A stretch of DNA of 64,000 bases from Brachionus plicatilis (Eukaryota; Rotifera; Eurotatoria; Ploima; Brachionidae). A program made the translations under genes and the position numbers. Shown piece after piece: positions 45,418 through 56,268 of this stretch (position 1 is the stretch's first letter; each line of letters starts with the position of its first letter). Where the stretch lies: NCBI GenBank assembly GCA_010279815.1, contig QEOQ01000688.1:615216-679215 (forward strand), read 5' to 3'. The notes under the pieces are model-generated. The model made no database searches. It saw only the letters and a program-made list of their open reading frames with translations, and had not been told where the DNA came from.

Positions 45418-46379
45418 AGTCCTAGTCCAGCCTTTTTTTTAAATTTACTAGATCAGGCTTCATATCAAAAAATTTATATACTCTTGGGTTATCTAATAGA
45501 TTTGTCATGTATCTGAATTTTCTTGCATTTTTAGCATAAAAGTCTTCACAATTCTTCTTCAGTATTCAAAATTTTAAATTCCGGACTTTGACTTAAATTG
45601 AGTAGTGATGTTGGGTATTGACTGCTTGGTTAACCAATATTGTAAATTTTGGTTAACCAACGTCTGGCTAGCTAAAAATTAAGTTAAAATTTGTTTTTGC
45701 AAATTTCAGTTTCGGTTTAAGTTATTCAAGTAAATTCTTATTTAATAAAAAAAAATAATTCATTTTAATGGTTTTTTGAAAAGGATTCTTCAAGAATAAA
45801 TTTTAAAAAAAGCTATAATAAATTGTTTAATTTTTGGTTAAGAGGAAAAGTCCGACATAACTTTGTAGAAGACTTAACAAGTCAATTCTCTATGACTAAA
45901 AAATACTCAGTACAGATTTTTTAAGCTAACGGGTAATCTTCGAAAATTAATTTACCATAAAAAAACCGATACAAATTAGATAGAATTGTTAATAAACAAG
46001 GGGATTTTAGGAGATTTAATTTTAAAAAAATTTAAGGAGCTTCATAACAAAATCTATTCAATTTTTAAAAGAGAACTTTTTTGTTTATTTTGTTCAACGA
46101 GCCATTCCTATACTCATTTTTCAAATCTCTTTAATGTTAGTAACAATAAAAAACAACTTTTAGACCAAAAACGTCTAAAAGAAAAATTACCAGATGGGTT
46201 CAACTTGAATTAATATGAATAACTAAAAATTAAATCAATAACCGAATTTTCAGTTAACCAATTTTGGCTAACCAGATTCTAACCAGTTCAAAAATCTGGT
46301 TAGCCAAAATTGGTTAACCACAAAACCAAGCAAAACCAACATCACTAGAATTGAGACTTGTAACTTTTAAACAACTCTG
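45418..46379. mobile_element. Family B element split by a nested hAT-like element
   Basis: The left part (45418-45602) carries AAGTCCTAGTCC, the shared inner block ACTCTTGGGTTATCTAATAG and GACTTTGACTT. The right part (46348-46379) ends GACTTGTAACTTTTAAACAACTCTG, the family B terminus. The middle is a separate element (45603-46347). Confidence 0.7.
45603..46347. mobile_element. hAT-like element with TAGTGATGTTGG termini, nested in family B
   Basis: TAGTGATGTTGG at the left and CCAACATCACTA at the right, flanked by AAATTGAG (45595-45602) and GAATTGAG (46348-46355), an 8-bp duplication with one change. The subterminal GGTTAACCA word recurs at both ends (TTGGTTAACCAATATTG; ATTGGTTAACCAC). TAGTG ends plus an 8-bp duplication are typical of hAT. 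The frame 45986-46213 (75 codons) has no recognisable domain; no transposase is present. Confidence 0.8.
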
Positions 46380-46399
46380 TTTTTTTTTCTTAGCATAAG

Positions 46400-46770
46400 T
46401 TGGTGGATATAAATCAATCAAAACAAGGTGATAGATAGATAGCCAAAAATAACCTTCAGGAAATGCATCTGCATCAAAAACATTAAAACATGGCGATGTA
46501 TTGAGAGAAAGCGAATGATATTACATTTTAACAGAACTACTATTCCTAGTGCTGTTTGACTATGTCATGAAGAAAAAAACTGTCAGTGCGAAGGGTCTAC
46601 AATGGGGATTAACAGTAAAACTTGAAGACCTAGACTTTGCGGATGATCTGGTGCGGAATATCTAACACAAAAGCACATATGCACATGAAGGCGACGACCA
46701 ACAGTTAGACAATAGTGACAATAAAATGTCATCCGAAGTAACAACCAAAATAGTTGAATTTTTTTACCTT
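46400..46770 (+). pseudogene. LINE reverse transcriptase fragment with FADD box
   Basis: The + frame near 46555-46668 reads FDYVMKKKTVSAKGLQWG, then LEDLDFADDLV: the sequence leading into the catalytic [FY]xDD box of non-LTR reverse transcriptases. It stops at once and continues in another frame as TKAHMHMKATTNS. Decayed, with no intact neighbours. Confidence 0.7.
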
Positions 46771-47429
46771 AACATCAAGTATAATGCTATTTCAGAGCTA
46801 ATAAGAGAACAAAATATGAAAGTTTCAACAATGTCGATATTATTTTTCTTTCTAAGAAATATTTAAAAATAAAATTTTGGATAAATATATTTAGCCTTGG
46901 AGAACTTGAAATTTGGTGTAAAATTATCTGATTCAAAATGATGACGATAAACCTTTGTGATAAGAGATTTTCCAAGTGGAGAATAAAATAAACGTGGTCG
47001 TCAAGTCATAGCAATGCAGCTCTCATGAGACAAAATACTTTTTTTGGTTATTTTTAATAAACTTAGCAATTGTTTTATTTTACCTAACATTTTTTTAAAT
47101 TACATTTTTTCTAATTTACCTAGCATTTTTTAAATTTCCCTATTACTTTTATTAAATTTACCTAGAAAAACCAATAAATAATATCTTGCAAATAATGATT
47201 TCTATCTCAGTTTTTTACTTACCAAGCAAATCAAACTTTTTAATTAGCAAATTTTTTATTTACCGAGCATTTTGAATTTTTTAACTACCGTAAATTACTA
47301 AAGTCCAATGATAATATCTTCTTCTCATGTAAATGATAATAATAATAATAACTGCAACAGGAACCGAAGTTTCCGGCGGAGAGTGATAAAAAAAAGATAC
47401 CACTCTATAGAAGATGTGAGATAAATTTA
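46771..47429. other. AT-rich stretch without recognisable genes
   Basis: Nothing recognised beyond ATTTACCTAGCATTTTTT-like repeats at about 47080-47300. An AATAATAATAATAA run at 47336-47352 lies next to a CG-containing patch. Confidence 0.4.
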
Positions 47430-48216
47430 TCATTTATTGTGCTTTTTAAATTTTTCGTAGTTGTTCTTGAATAGGTTTACACTGGTCGCATTTGTTGTTT
47501 CACTTGGTAGGTTATTCAAAATCGGTACTATTCTGTTCGAGAAAAAGAACTCTCTTTGGTCACAATTTTTTGTGTTGTGTCTCGTCTATCTATTTTTACC
47601 TCTTATATTTTTTGCCGGACCATCAGCAAAAACAGAGTGTAAATTACTATTAGAATAGTACCAATCAATTACGTTTATTTTAGTTTCTATTTTGAATAAT
47701 TGAATAGCGTCTCCTCTTTCTTTTCTCTCTTTTAAGGGTGTAAGTCCAAGTTTTTTTAGTCTTTCGAGATATGGCAAATATCTTATTTCATAAACAAGTT
47801 TTGTTGCCCTTCTTTGAACCTGTTCTAGTATCCTGATATCTTTTTGACGATATGGAGAGCAAGCAGCAAATGCATATTCTAAATGTGGTCTTATAAAAGC
47901 TGTATACAGAGTTTTGAGTGTTGCTACGTCCCAATTCTTAATTGTTTGCTTGTACAGAGTTTGCTTTTGAATGCTCACTTTTTTTTTATATCATTTGAGA
48001 TTAAAATTCCTAGGTCATTTTTAATAGTTGTTTCTTTTAGCGCATGTCTTATTCCAGTTTTTATATCCTCCATTTCTTATGTATAGTTTGTTAAATCTAT
48101 TTTATTTTTGCCTTTACCGTTACCTTTGTACATTATCTTACATTTCTCAGTATTAAACAGCATGTCCCAGTCTTTAGACCATTTGACAAGGGCGTCTAAA
48201 TCATTTTGGACTAAGG
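47430..48216 (-). pseudogene. CR1/L2-like LINE reverse transcriptase, C-terminal half
   Basis: The minus strand from 48216 reads ALVQNDLDALVKWSKDWDML then FNTEKCKIMY (post-YxDD region). It continues in the same general order through TLYTAFIRPHLEYAFAAC (47978-47586 frame), QVQRRATKLVYEI and LGLTPLKERKERGDAIQLFK. After one TAG it ends NNLPSETTNATSVNLFKNNY, the typical LINE C-terminus, stopping at 47430-47432. Internal TAA, TGA and TAG make it dead. The upstream end is cut by the family B insertion at 48217; the flank beyond it (48657-48680) continues the same RT reading direction. Confidence 0.85.
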
Positions 48217-48656
48217 CAGAGTTGTTTAAAAGTCCCAAAAAAAAAGTCCAAGTTTTTTTTTTTTTTTTCTAAGTCCAAATAAATTTGCTAGATCAGGCTT
48301 GATATCAAATAATTTATATACTCTTGGATTATCTAATGCAATAGATTTGCTTTTTATCAGAATTTTCTTGCAATATTAGCACAGATGTCTTCACAATTCT
48401 TCTCCAGTATTCAAAATTTTAAAGCCTGGACCTGGACTTTTGAATAAAATTAAAAAAAAAAAGTCCTGACTTGGACTTTTCAACCTCGACACAGTTAAAT
48501 CCTTTCTAACTTTCTTTTCTAGCAATTTTTTTGAAAATTTTTAAGTTGTAAAAAATAAATAAAAAAAAAATTAAAGTCTTTGGTTGGACTTTTGAAAAAA
48601 AAAAAAAAGTCCGGACTTGGACTTGACTTGAATCCTTTGACTTTTAATCAACTCTG
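48217..48656. mobile_element. Family B element, complete copy with target duplication, inserted in a LINE
   Basis: Left terminus CAGAGTTGTTTAAAAGTCCC, right terminus GACTTTTAATCAACTCTG. Flanks GACTAAGG (48209-48216) and GACAAAGG (48657-48664) form an 8-bp duplication with one change. This defines the family as hAT-type (CAGAG terminus, 8-bp duplication). Inside at 48479-48580 lies a LINE 3' end with an A-rich tail, nearly identical to 51797-51880, so a further insertion is nested within it. Confidence 0.85.
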
Positions 48657-48664
48657 GACAAAGG

Positions 48665-49221
48665 CAAAGTCAATGATAAATAAAAAAAATTGTGTTATCT
48701 AATAATTTAATTATACATTTTCTTTTAAAAAAAAAACTAATTTAGTATTTTTATAATTTTTATTTTAAATTCTGTTAACGACATTTTTCTTTGTGTTGAA
48801 AGAAAAGATTCTTTTTTACTTGGTTAAGAGATTTGCCTATTTGAAAAAAAAATTTTATTAAAAATTTTAAATCTGTTTGTTAAAATATTTTAAAATTTTT
48901 TGCTGAATGAATATAAGCAAAAGTTTTAATTTTAATTAATACGATATTTATTCACGACAATTCTAGATACTATTCTCAAGTCTTCTAGAAAAATAAAATT
49001 CATTTAAATTAGCTTTATTTTTAGTTATTCTAATTTCAAAAAATTTATAAATAATTTTTTTTCTTTAACAAAAAGTATACTCTTAAAAACTTATATAGAA
49101 TAGTTGAATATTTGAACAAACGGGAACATTTGTATGCCTTTGGAGTAGAAAACTACTTAAAATCTTTTTTATTCAATTTAAAAAAATAGAAATATACGCC
49201 CATTTATCTTAAATTGACAAA
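48665..49221. other. AT-rich upstream region of the Hikeshi gene
   Basis: Short continuation of the LINE coding strand at 48665-48680, then AT-rich sequence with no recognised feature. Confidence 0.4.
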
Positions 49222-49914
49222 ATGTTTGGTGTCTTGATTTCAGGTAGACTGGTAAATGCTTTAGATTGAGTTTACTTTTTTCTAGCTCTTTTTTAAGCCT
49301 CAAAACAATTTTCAACGAGTTAGCGAAACTCAATTTTTAATCGAAGTTCACGATATTGAAAATGTGAACCACATAGTTGTCTACATGACCGGGGAAATGC
49401 CATTTCCAGACGGATACGCAGGAGGAGGTACTTTAATTAAAGATAGCACATAAATTTAAATTAGGAAGTCAACATTTTATTTTAAGTCTATTTTTGCTAT
49501 CAATCAGGCGGTGAACAAAGATGGATTTACCTAGGAAAAATATGTAACCAAAAACCAAGTGCAATATTTAGAATTACAAATCTAAAGCATGACAACAACA
49601 GTCTGGCAGTTACTCCATTTGGGGGATTTGGTGGTCCGACAATCAGTCATTTGAACGCCATGATAGGCATTAGTGTCGAGCCGATCTCAGCAATCGATGC
49701 CCTGACACCGGCAACTGAAACTCAAACAACTAATGTCAACTCTTTTGCCGAATTTACACAGAAAATGCTTGAAAATTTCTACAACTATGCATCGTCGTTT
49801 GCTAAAGATGCACCTGATGGTCAATCTTATGTGCCGTTCTCCTCTTTGCAGCATTGGTTCGAAAATTTCAAGCGGCGTCTAGAATTAAACCCAAATTTTT
49901 GGAAATCATCTTAA
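49222..49914 (+). CDS. HIKESHI: Hikeshi (Hsp70 nuclear import carrier; C11orf73/OPI10 family)
   Basis: Three exons: 49222-49251, 49298-49427 and 49487-49914, with 46- and 59-nt introns (phases 0 and 1), giving 195 residues; the human protein has 197. It starts MFGVLISGRL and continues PQNNFQRVSETQFLIEV, keeping the family's spacing. Conserved landmarks are HIVVYMTGEMPFPDGYAGG, QRWIYLGKICNQKPSAIFRI, the FGG/G-rich loop, IGISVEP, and the C-terminal FAEFTQKMLENFYNYASSFA and WFENFKRRLELNPNFWKSS helices. Hikeshi binds ATP-loaded Hsp70 and FG-nucleoporins to bring Hsp70 into the nucleus during heat stress. For exon 2, a nearer TCTAG acceptor at 49285 was rejected because AAG at 49297 keeps the exact family spacing. 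Confidence 0.95.
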
Positions 49915-50231
49915 TTATTTAAATGATTTATTTTTAATTTACCAAAAAAAATTAAAATTTAAAAATTTATTTTTGTACATTGAATAACTTTGAGTGAAAA
50001 TTTTAGATATTTAAAAAATAAAATTTAAAATATATATTTTAGTTATTTTTACTTGGCATTGTGAATTTTGATATACAAATTTCAATGTTTAATTTAAATT
50101 CTTAATTAAAATATGTTTTAAAAGGTAAAATAAACAATGTTTGATTAAACAGTCCAGTTTAAAGAAAATTTTTAAAGAAATGTTAGCCAATAATTTGATT
50201 ATTTTTAATCAAAATACTAAAATAAATTGTA
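49915..50231. other. 3' region of the Hikeshi gene
   Basis: AT-rich. A stray CTTGGCATTGTGAATTTTGA at about 50053 resembles the terminus of the 32570-33065 element. Confidence 0.4.
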
Positions 50232-50943
50232 CAGTGCTGCTACAATATCTTGAATTCTAAAAAAGTGTATTTTTCGTAAATAATGATTCAATGAAAAAAA
50301 AAATTCCAAAATTTCTCAAAAAAATTAATTGAAAAAATTTTTTTTTTGAATTTTTTAACGAAAATTGACGTAAATTTCGGTAAATTTTATTAAAAAAAGG
50401 TGAAAAACAAAAAAGGAAAAATGGAATTTTTATTATTATATTCTATTTTTTTTAACAAATTATGAAAATTAATATTTTAATATTATTTACAAAACAGATT
50501 ATATTTTCTAGCGTTTATTGCTTTAAAGCTGTTTGCTGCCTTGTCCTAAGCTTCTTTGAATGTGGATCTTTTTAGAATAAATTTCACATTTATTAGTTTT
50601 CCCAGATCGGTATTTGAAAATTTTAAGTACGAACATATTAAATTTTTATATTAAATACAAAAATTATCAAAACTCATATATATAGAGCTGTATTAAAAAA
50701 AGATATTCGATCAGAATTTAGTGAATTTAGCTATAAATGGTCTTCAAAAAACTTTAAGAAATATATAAATCAGAGTTTTTTAAAAGTCGCAAGTCTAGTT
50801 CAAGTCATTAAAAAAAGTCCGGGTCCGGATTTTTTTTTTTTAATTTGCTAGATCAGGCTTCAAATCAAAAAATTTATATAGTCTTGGGTAAAATATGTAA
50901 AATACGTAAAATATGGTGAATTCAAGGTATCGTAGCAGCACTG
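50232..50943. mobile_element. hAT-like element with CAGTGCTGCTAC termini and a family B insert
   Basis: The left end CAGTGCTGCTACAATATCTTGAATTC and right end GAATTCAAGGTATCGTAGCAGCACTG are inverted repeats. A family B fragment starts at 50771 (CAGAGTTTTTTAAAAGTCGC) and ends near 50885. No matching 8-bp flanks were found. Related to the truncated composite at 29165-30240. Confidence 0.7.
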
Positions 50944-51288
50944 TATGTTAATTTAGAATATTTTTATTGTGATTATTATTATTATTTATTCATATTAGCG
51001 CCAATTCTGGCGATGTCGTAAAAAATAAAGAATAAAAAAGAAAATTTGTATAATATCAATCTAGAAAGTTAAATTTTTTACGAATTTAGAATATAAAATA
51101 AAATTTTTACAATTATAACCACCTAATTCAAAATTATTCAAGCATTGATTACAAAAAAATGACATTTAAATAAAATAAATTTACTAATTAGAATATACTT
51201 AGAGAAAAAAAATTAAATTTCAAAATATTGATATTTTGTAATTTTTGAAAGGTCTGTATGAAAATTCACAATATCTTTTAGCTTTATA

Positions 51289-51290
51289 TA

Positions 51291-51320
<30 letters not shown>
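51289..51320. repeat. (TAA/AAT)n microsatellite
   Basis: About ten uninterrupted ATA-type triplets. Confidence 0.9.
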
Positions 51321-51323
<3 letters not shown>

Positions 51324-51714
51324 CTACTAGAATGATGATGAACTAGATTTATGGTATGCACAGAAATCTAGGAATTTATTGACAAATCAATAAATTGTAA
51401 AAAAAAAATGAAATAAAATAATTAATTATTTTTTATTTAAAACAAAAATCGATCCTAAGTTACGATTTAGAAAAAATTGACTGGAAAAACAATTATGTTA
51501 TTCTATGTCTTACATTCTAACAATATACTTTCTAACCTTCTTTTCTACCGATTTGAATATTGTATTCTTTATATGAAAATTGCGCGATTAAATACAACTA
51601 AATTAAATGGAATATAAAAAAATATTAATTACATATTAAAAGGCGATCTTTTGCTAGATTTTTGTTTTAAACCACAACCATAACGTAGGGTCAGATTTTT
51701 TTAAATTAAAAGAT

Positions 51715-51890
51715 TATATTTTTTAAATCATTAAATTCTCTTTTCTCCTTTTTTATTGCATTACTGAATTCACAACACTTTCTGGAAAACTGTTCAACCT
51801 CGACACAGTTAAATCCTTTCTAACTTTCTTTTCTAGAAATTTTTTTGAAAATTTTTAAGTTTGAAAAAATAAATAAAGGAAAAGCTATCC
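51715..51890 (+). pseudogene. LINE 3' end with C-terminal coding remnant
   Basis: The + frame reads ITEFTTLSGKLFNLDTVKSF then LTFFSRNFFENF and stops, like the last residues of CR1-type LINEs (LP..V....TVN.FK). It is followed by an A-rich tail. 51797-51875 is nearly identical to 48479-48560 inside the family B element. Confidence 0.55.
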
Positions 51891-53148
51891 CTAATTTAAA
51901 ATGAGCTACTAAAAATAAACAATTAAAAAAATGAAGATTAAAATATCAAATATTTTTTTCGGAAACTTCACCGTCAAATTGAAAACGTTTGCAGATTTTT
52001 CTTATAATTCTTGATTTTTTTTAAAATATAAATTTAGTAATTAAAATATGCTTATATTAAAAATTAAATTTGCCCTCTCTTTTAATCTAAAATTATGTAT
52101 TGAATGATCTATACCCTGTAAAGTCACCAGAGTTTTGAAAACCAATAATTCATTAATTTTTATTTGAAAAAGTTGATCTATTTGTAATTAAAATAAAAAA
52201 ATGATAATAACATAGCATAAAGATATTATGTATACATTTAGTATTAAGGAAATTTTATAAATCAAAAATGATCAGTTAGAGAATTTTAACTGATGAAAGG
52301 AATTTAAGATGGTTAAATAATCGTATTTTTTTCTTAATTCATAACTATTTTTTAAATGAAGATAGTTTTCAACTGAGATAGAGAAAAAATACTCTGAATT
52401 TAAAAGCACTCCTAATCGAGTCAATTCATACTTTATTACAATTGTATATTTAAAAATAAAAGCAATCATCTACATTCTAAAAAATTTTGTTGATACGTAA
52501 CTCGAACATATTTATTTTAAAAAAGAGATTAAAAACGAAAATAGGTTCAAAAAAAGTTTTTGATTTAAATAAATAGAAAATAATATTATTTATTAATTTC
52601 AGTAAATAATTTTGAGTTTTAATACCAAAGCTAAGATGAACACAAGCCACAATTGTTTTTAAGATAAAAATTTCCAAATTAAAACCCCTTGGATATTTTA
52701 AATAATTGAGAGATCAATGTTGAAATTTTCTACATTTAAGCTTTCAAAAAATAATAATATTAACTTAATTTTTAAAGATTTTATAAAAAGAAAATTTTAT
52801 TTTTATTTAACCATCAAAATGTTAAATATTTTCGGCTGAATTTTTTATTTTTTTATTCAAAATTTATTAAATAAAAATTTTATTTAAAAAAAAAAGAAGT
52901 TTCAATCGATATTTTATAGTTGGGAGCAGTAGCCTGTTGATTAACCTTGGAATCTGAGAAAAAAGCCACAATTTTTTTTAGACAAAAAATGATAATTTTT
53001 TTGAATGATTGTGTAGTTCAAAATAGACCTAAGAAAAGCTGATCTTTTTGATTTGTTTTTATTTTTCATCAATCTTGAGTTAGTTTTAATTCTTGATTTC
53101 AATATTTTTAAAAATCACTCTACATTAATCTACCATTTGAACCTTCAT
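51891..53148. other. AT-rich stretch without recognisable genes
   Basis: Minus frames at 52272-52469 and 52477-52677 have ordinary AT-rich composition and no domain. Nothing else recognised. Confidence 0.4.
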
Positions 53149-53383
53149 TTAATTTTTCTCTTTTAAATTTTTATCTAGAAAATTCAGTGGCATCATTGTT
53201 ATACCAGATTTCTGAATACCTTAAAAACAATGTGTTAATCTTAATGCAAAATATATTCTTCAAGTATTATTTACTCATTTTTTATTTATTTTCAAAATAA
53301 TCTCCATTGATTTTGGTTATTTTTAAACTAGAACAAAACTTACCTGACCAAGCATAACAAAAAAGCTTTATGGCTAATTCAAA
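53149..53383 (-). CDS. Possible last two exons of an unidentified minus-strand gene
   Basis: A candidate exon ending at 53344 (frame FELAIKLFCYAWS) has a perfect GTAAGT donor. A TTTTTAAG acceptor opens 53219-53149, which continues in phase as GIQKSGITMMPLNFLDKNLK and stops. The joined frame looks coding and the intron (124 nt) is plausible, but there is no homology I can name and the upstream exon was not found. Chance is a real possibility in such AT-rich DNA. Confidence 0.2.
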
Positions 53384-53679
53384 TCATTTGTCTTACATAA
53401 TCAAAAGATAAACCAAAGGCCAATTAATCATTCATTTCAAATTTTAACTGCAGCTAATTTAATCTCTTATAAGTCTAGAATAAATAGAGGATACTGGAGT
53501 AAATGAAAAGCACTCGGAATTTATTGCCAAAACTTCAACTATTATCAAATTTTTTTTTAAAACAAAAATCAAGCAAAACCACAAACATCAATCAAAAGTT
53601 TTACATAACCTTTATTTAAATTTAAATAAATAAACACATTCATTTTCTTATTTTAAACTAAGACTTTAAATTCAACTCA

Positions 53680-54373
53680 ATGATCGATGGCTTTGATAAA
53701 GGTTTATTTTTTCAGAAAATCGTTTTTTTTTTTGTTTCAAGATGTTAAATTATTTAATCATGTGGTAACAAGATATTTATTTCTTAGCAGTTGCAACTAT
53801 CTTAAGGCTGCACCGATTATATAATTTCACTATTGATTTTAGTTCAATTTATTAAATAAAGCAAGTGAATTGGTTGAAAAAAAAATACCTTTCTTTCATA
53901 AAGATTTTTGTTTGTTTTTAATTTTAAAAATTAAATAAATTTAATTCTTTCAGCTATTTTTTTGGAAAATTACACCTTAAGTATTACAAACTTTAATTTG
54001 ATTTCGAGAGAATTTTAAATAAAATTAAAAAAAATCATTTTTTCTCATAAAAATTTTGAGACAAGATCAAAATTATATACAATTTTTATTTAATTATTAA
54101 TTAAGTTATTCAGTGTTAATGAATTCAGAATTAAGTAAAAATATTTACATTTCAATTAAGACTCATTTGAGAATAAATAAAAACAACAATGCAGATTTCG
54201 ATTCCTATGTGAATTTTTCCTCAGCATCGGTTTTGAATGATGTTTTTAACCTGCCACCAATTTTCTTCGAAATAATTTTAATGAAAGTAATTTTTTTTAA
54301 TATTTAAATTTATCTTTTTTCTTATATTTTTTAGTGCAAGCACTCAACTGCTCCAGTAGCTTTTTTGAGATAA
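53680..54373 (+). CDS. Possible three-exon small gene, unknown function
   Basis: Candidate exons 53680-53701 (MIDGFDK plus one base), 54114-54286 and 54335-54373. The last intron is 48 nt with GTAATT donor and TTTTTTAG acceptor, matching the intron size of the confident genes, and all phases agree. The middle exon reads VLMNSELSKNIYISIKTHLR ... NFSSASVLNDVFNLPPIFFE, and the last reads CKHSTAPVAFLR. The product would be about 77 residues, with no signal peptide and no domain I recognise. The first exon is the weakest part (GTTTAT donor); the 54114-54373 pair is better supported. Confidence 0.3.
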
Positions 54374-54557
54374 AAATTTAGACAAATTTTTCAATTTATC
54401 AAATTTTTTTACTTAAAAAATATCAATATGAAATGAGTTCAGAAAATCACAGGAGATCAGAAAATTTTACTTCTTTTAATAATTCAAAAATAACTTGATC
54501 ATTAAGTATCAATAACTGTATTTAAACGAGTAAGTAAAAATTAAATAGTTTTATTAA

Positions 54558-55012
54558 CACTAGAAGCACCAACGAGTCAAAATGACTCTTTTTCGATCTT
54601 TGGTCGCTAAAATCCAAGTCAATTTTGCTATTTGAGCATAATTTTTTTTCAGCATAAAAATGAGAATAACTTTCTAAATTAACTAAAAAAAAAAATTAAA
54701 ATAAAAATAATCTAAATTTAAATAAAAAAAAATTTGTTCAAATTCGCTTATGTTGTAATTATAAATCGACAAATTTTTGTTCAAAATGTAAAAAAGCAGT
54801 GGGTGGATATTGTAAAAAAGAAATAGAGAGTTTTTGTAAAAAGTGTGATTGACCATGGATATTTTCTAAGGCCTAAGAAAAGACTTAAATTTAATAATTT
54901 ACTATTTTTATTCAATTAATTTAATAATTTCAATAAATTCGAACTTAAAATATATGATTTATTCTTTATTTTTCATAACGAGCCAAAATGACTCGTTTTG
55001 GTGCTTCTAGTG
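54558..55012 (+). mobile_element. Internally deleted piggyBac element retaining the transposase C-terminal zinc finger
   Basis: Termini CACTAGAAGCACC ... GGTGCTTCTAGTG are inverted repeats flanked by TTAA on both sides (54554-54557 and 55013-55016), the piggyBac signature. GAGTCA-AAA-TGACTC palindromes follow each terminus. The + frame at about 54728-54853 reads LCCNYKSTNFCSKCKKAVGG, then YCKKEIESFCKKCD and a stop: the Cys-rich domain that ends piggyBac transposases. The rest of the transposase is deleted. Confidence 0.85.
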
Positions 55013-55016
55013 TTAA

Positions 55017-55795
55017 GTATTAAAAACTTAATTCAACATGTGACCGTCAGAATGAAACTGTAGATGGTCAATTTTTTTACGAAAAATACACTCTGTGTGT
55101 GTGCATTTTTATAATTTTTTGCAGAATCGATATTTAGGGGATACGTTGAATTTATTGATTGATGAAATTAAGAGAGCAATTTTAGCTTCTTCTATCATGT
55201 TTTTATTTATATTCTAAAATTCAAAATTCCGGATAGATGAGGGTGCAATTAATCAAAAAAAACTTATTTTAAAGGAACAATTTCTAACCTAAAAAAAATT
55301 AAAAATAATTAATTATTTATCATATAGGTGAAGTTAAAAATACATTAAAGATAATTTTGAATAGCAAAAAATATAAGTTTAGTTGAAATTCGATTATTAA
55401 GATGGTTTTGAAACTTGAAATTATCAGCTTAAAAATCAATTTCATGCCTTTCATAATTTCAATTTTATATCTTTATCTATTGAGAAAATTTTTGGTTTCT
55501 TTTTTTTAATCTTTATCCACATTCAGTTTAAAGTCTATAATGATCTCTTATGTGAATAAAAATTTTGAAAAATCCCTTTATAAAGCATCAACTGGTTTCT
55601 TCAAATAAAAACTGTAGTCCAAAAAGTCAAAAGGAAAATAACTTTTCTTGGAAACAAAACCATGACAAAATTGGTTTTTTCTTTTTCTATGAGATTCTCT
55701 AAAATATCTTCCTTAATAATAAAATCACCTTAGATAACAGCGGTTTACAATTAATTATGTTTACTTCACTTTTTTTTCGAAGTAAAAATTATATA
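55017..55795. other. AT-rich stretch without recognisable genes
   Basis: Nothing recognised. Confidence 0.4.
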
Positions 55796-56268
55796 TGTCA
55801 CTGTCAATTTATAAAATATGTCGTTTTGTAAAATTACTTGGCAAATGATAAAATTATAGATAAAATAATTTATATATTCACATTAGGCAGTCCGAGTGCT
55901 TTCTTTTGGGCATAGGAAAGGATTTAAAAAGTGCATTTTTTCTATGAGATACTCTTTTCGAAAAGCTGAGTTCAAGATTGTCTTGAAGTGTAATAGGGAG
56001 ATTTTTCAAAAAAGAAATTCGATAAATTAAATTATTAATTAAGTATTTTTTTGTAAAATTTAAAAATCAAAAAATTTTTTCTAAATGAAAATAAATTTTT
56101 GAGGTGAAAAATTTAAACTTTGCAATTTTCATTTGGTAAAAACATTAAAAATTAATTATTTTGATTTTTTTTTGGATTTTTAAAATGCCTGGTCAAAGAA
56201 AAAAGGAAAATGTTATCATTTGCCAAGTCATTTTGCAAAATAACACATTTTACAAATTGACAGTGACA
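55796..56268. mobile_element. Inverted-repeat element (TGTCACTGTCAATTT) carrying an open frame
   Basis: The left arm 55796-55860 (TGTCACTGTCAATTTATAAA ... TTGGCAAATGATAA) is the inverted counterpart of 56205-56268. TATA on both sides may be the target duplication or part of the palindrome. The region between the arms carries a 62-codon minus-strand frame described separately. Confidence 0.7.
55878..56066 (-). CDS. Open frame inside an inverted-repeat element, possible captured exon
   Basis: 62 codons between stops on the minus strand, without an ATG at the start: KKYLINNLIYRISFLKNLPI, then TLQDNLELSFSKRVSHRKNA and a basic end (FPMPKRKHSDCLM). Residue composition is more varied than the homopolymer-driven frames nearby. 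It lies exactly between the two arms of the 55796-56268 element. It could be a remnant of that element's own gene, a captured host exon, or chance. Confidence 0.25.
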   Translation of the reverse strand, partial: FLNFTKKYLINNLIYRISFLKNLPITLQDNLELSFSKRVSHRKNALFKSFPMPKRKHSDCLM

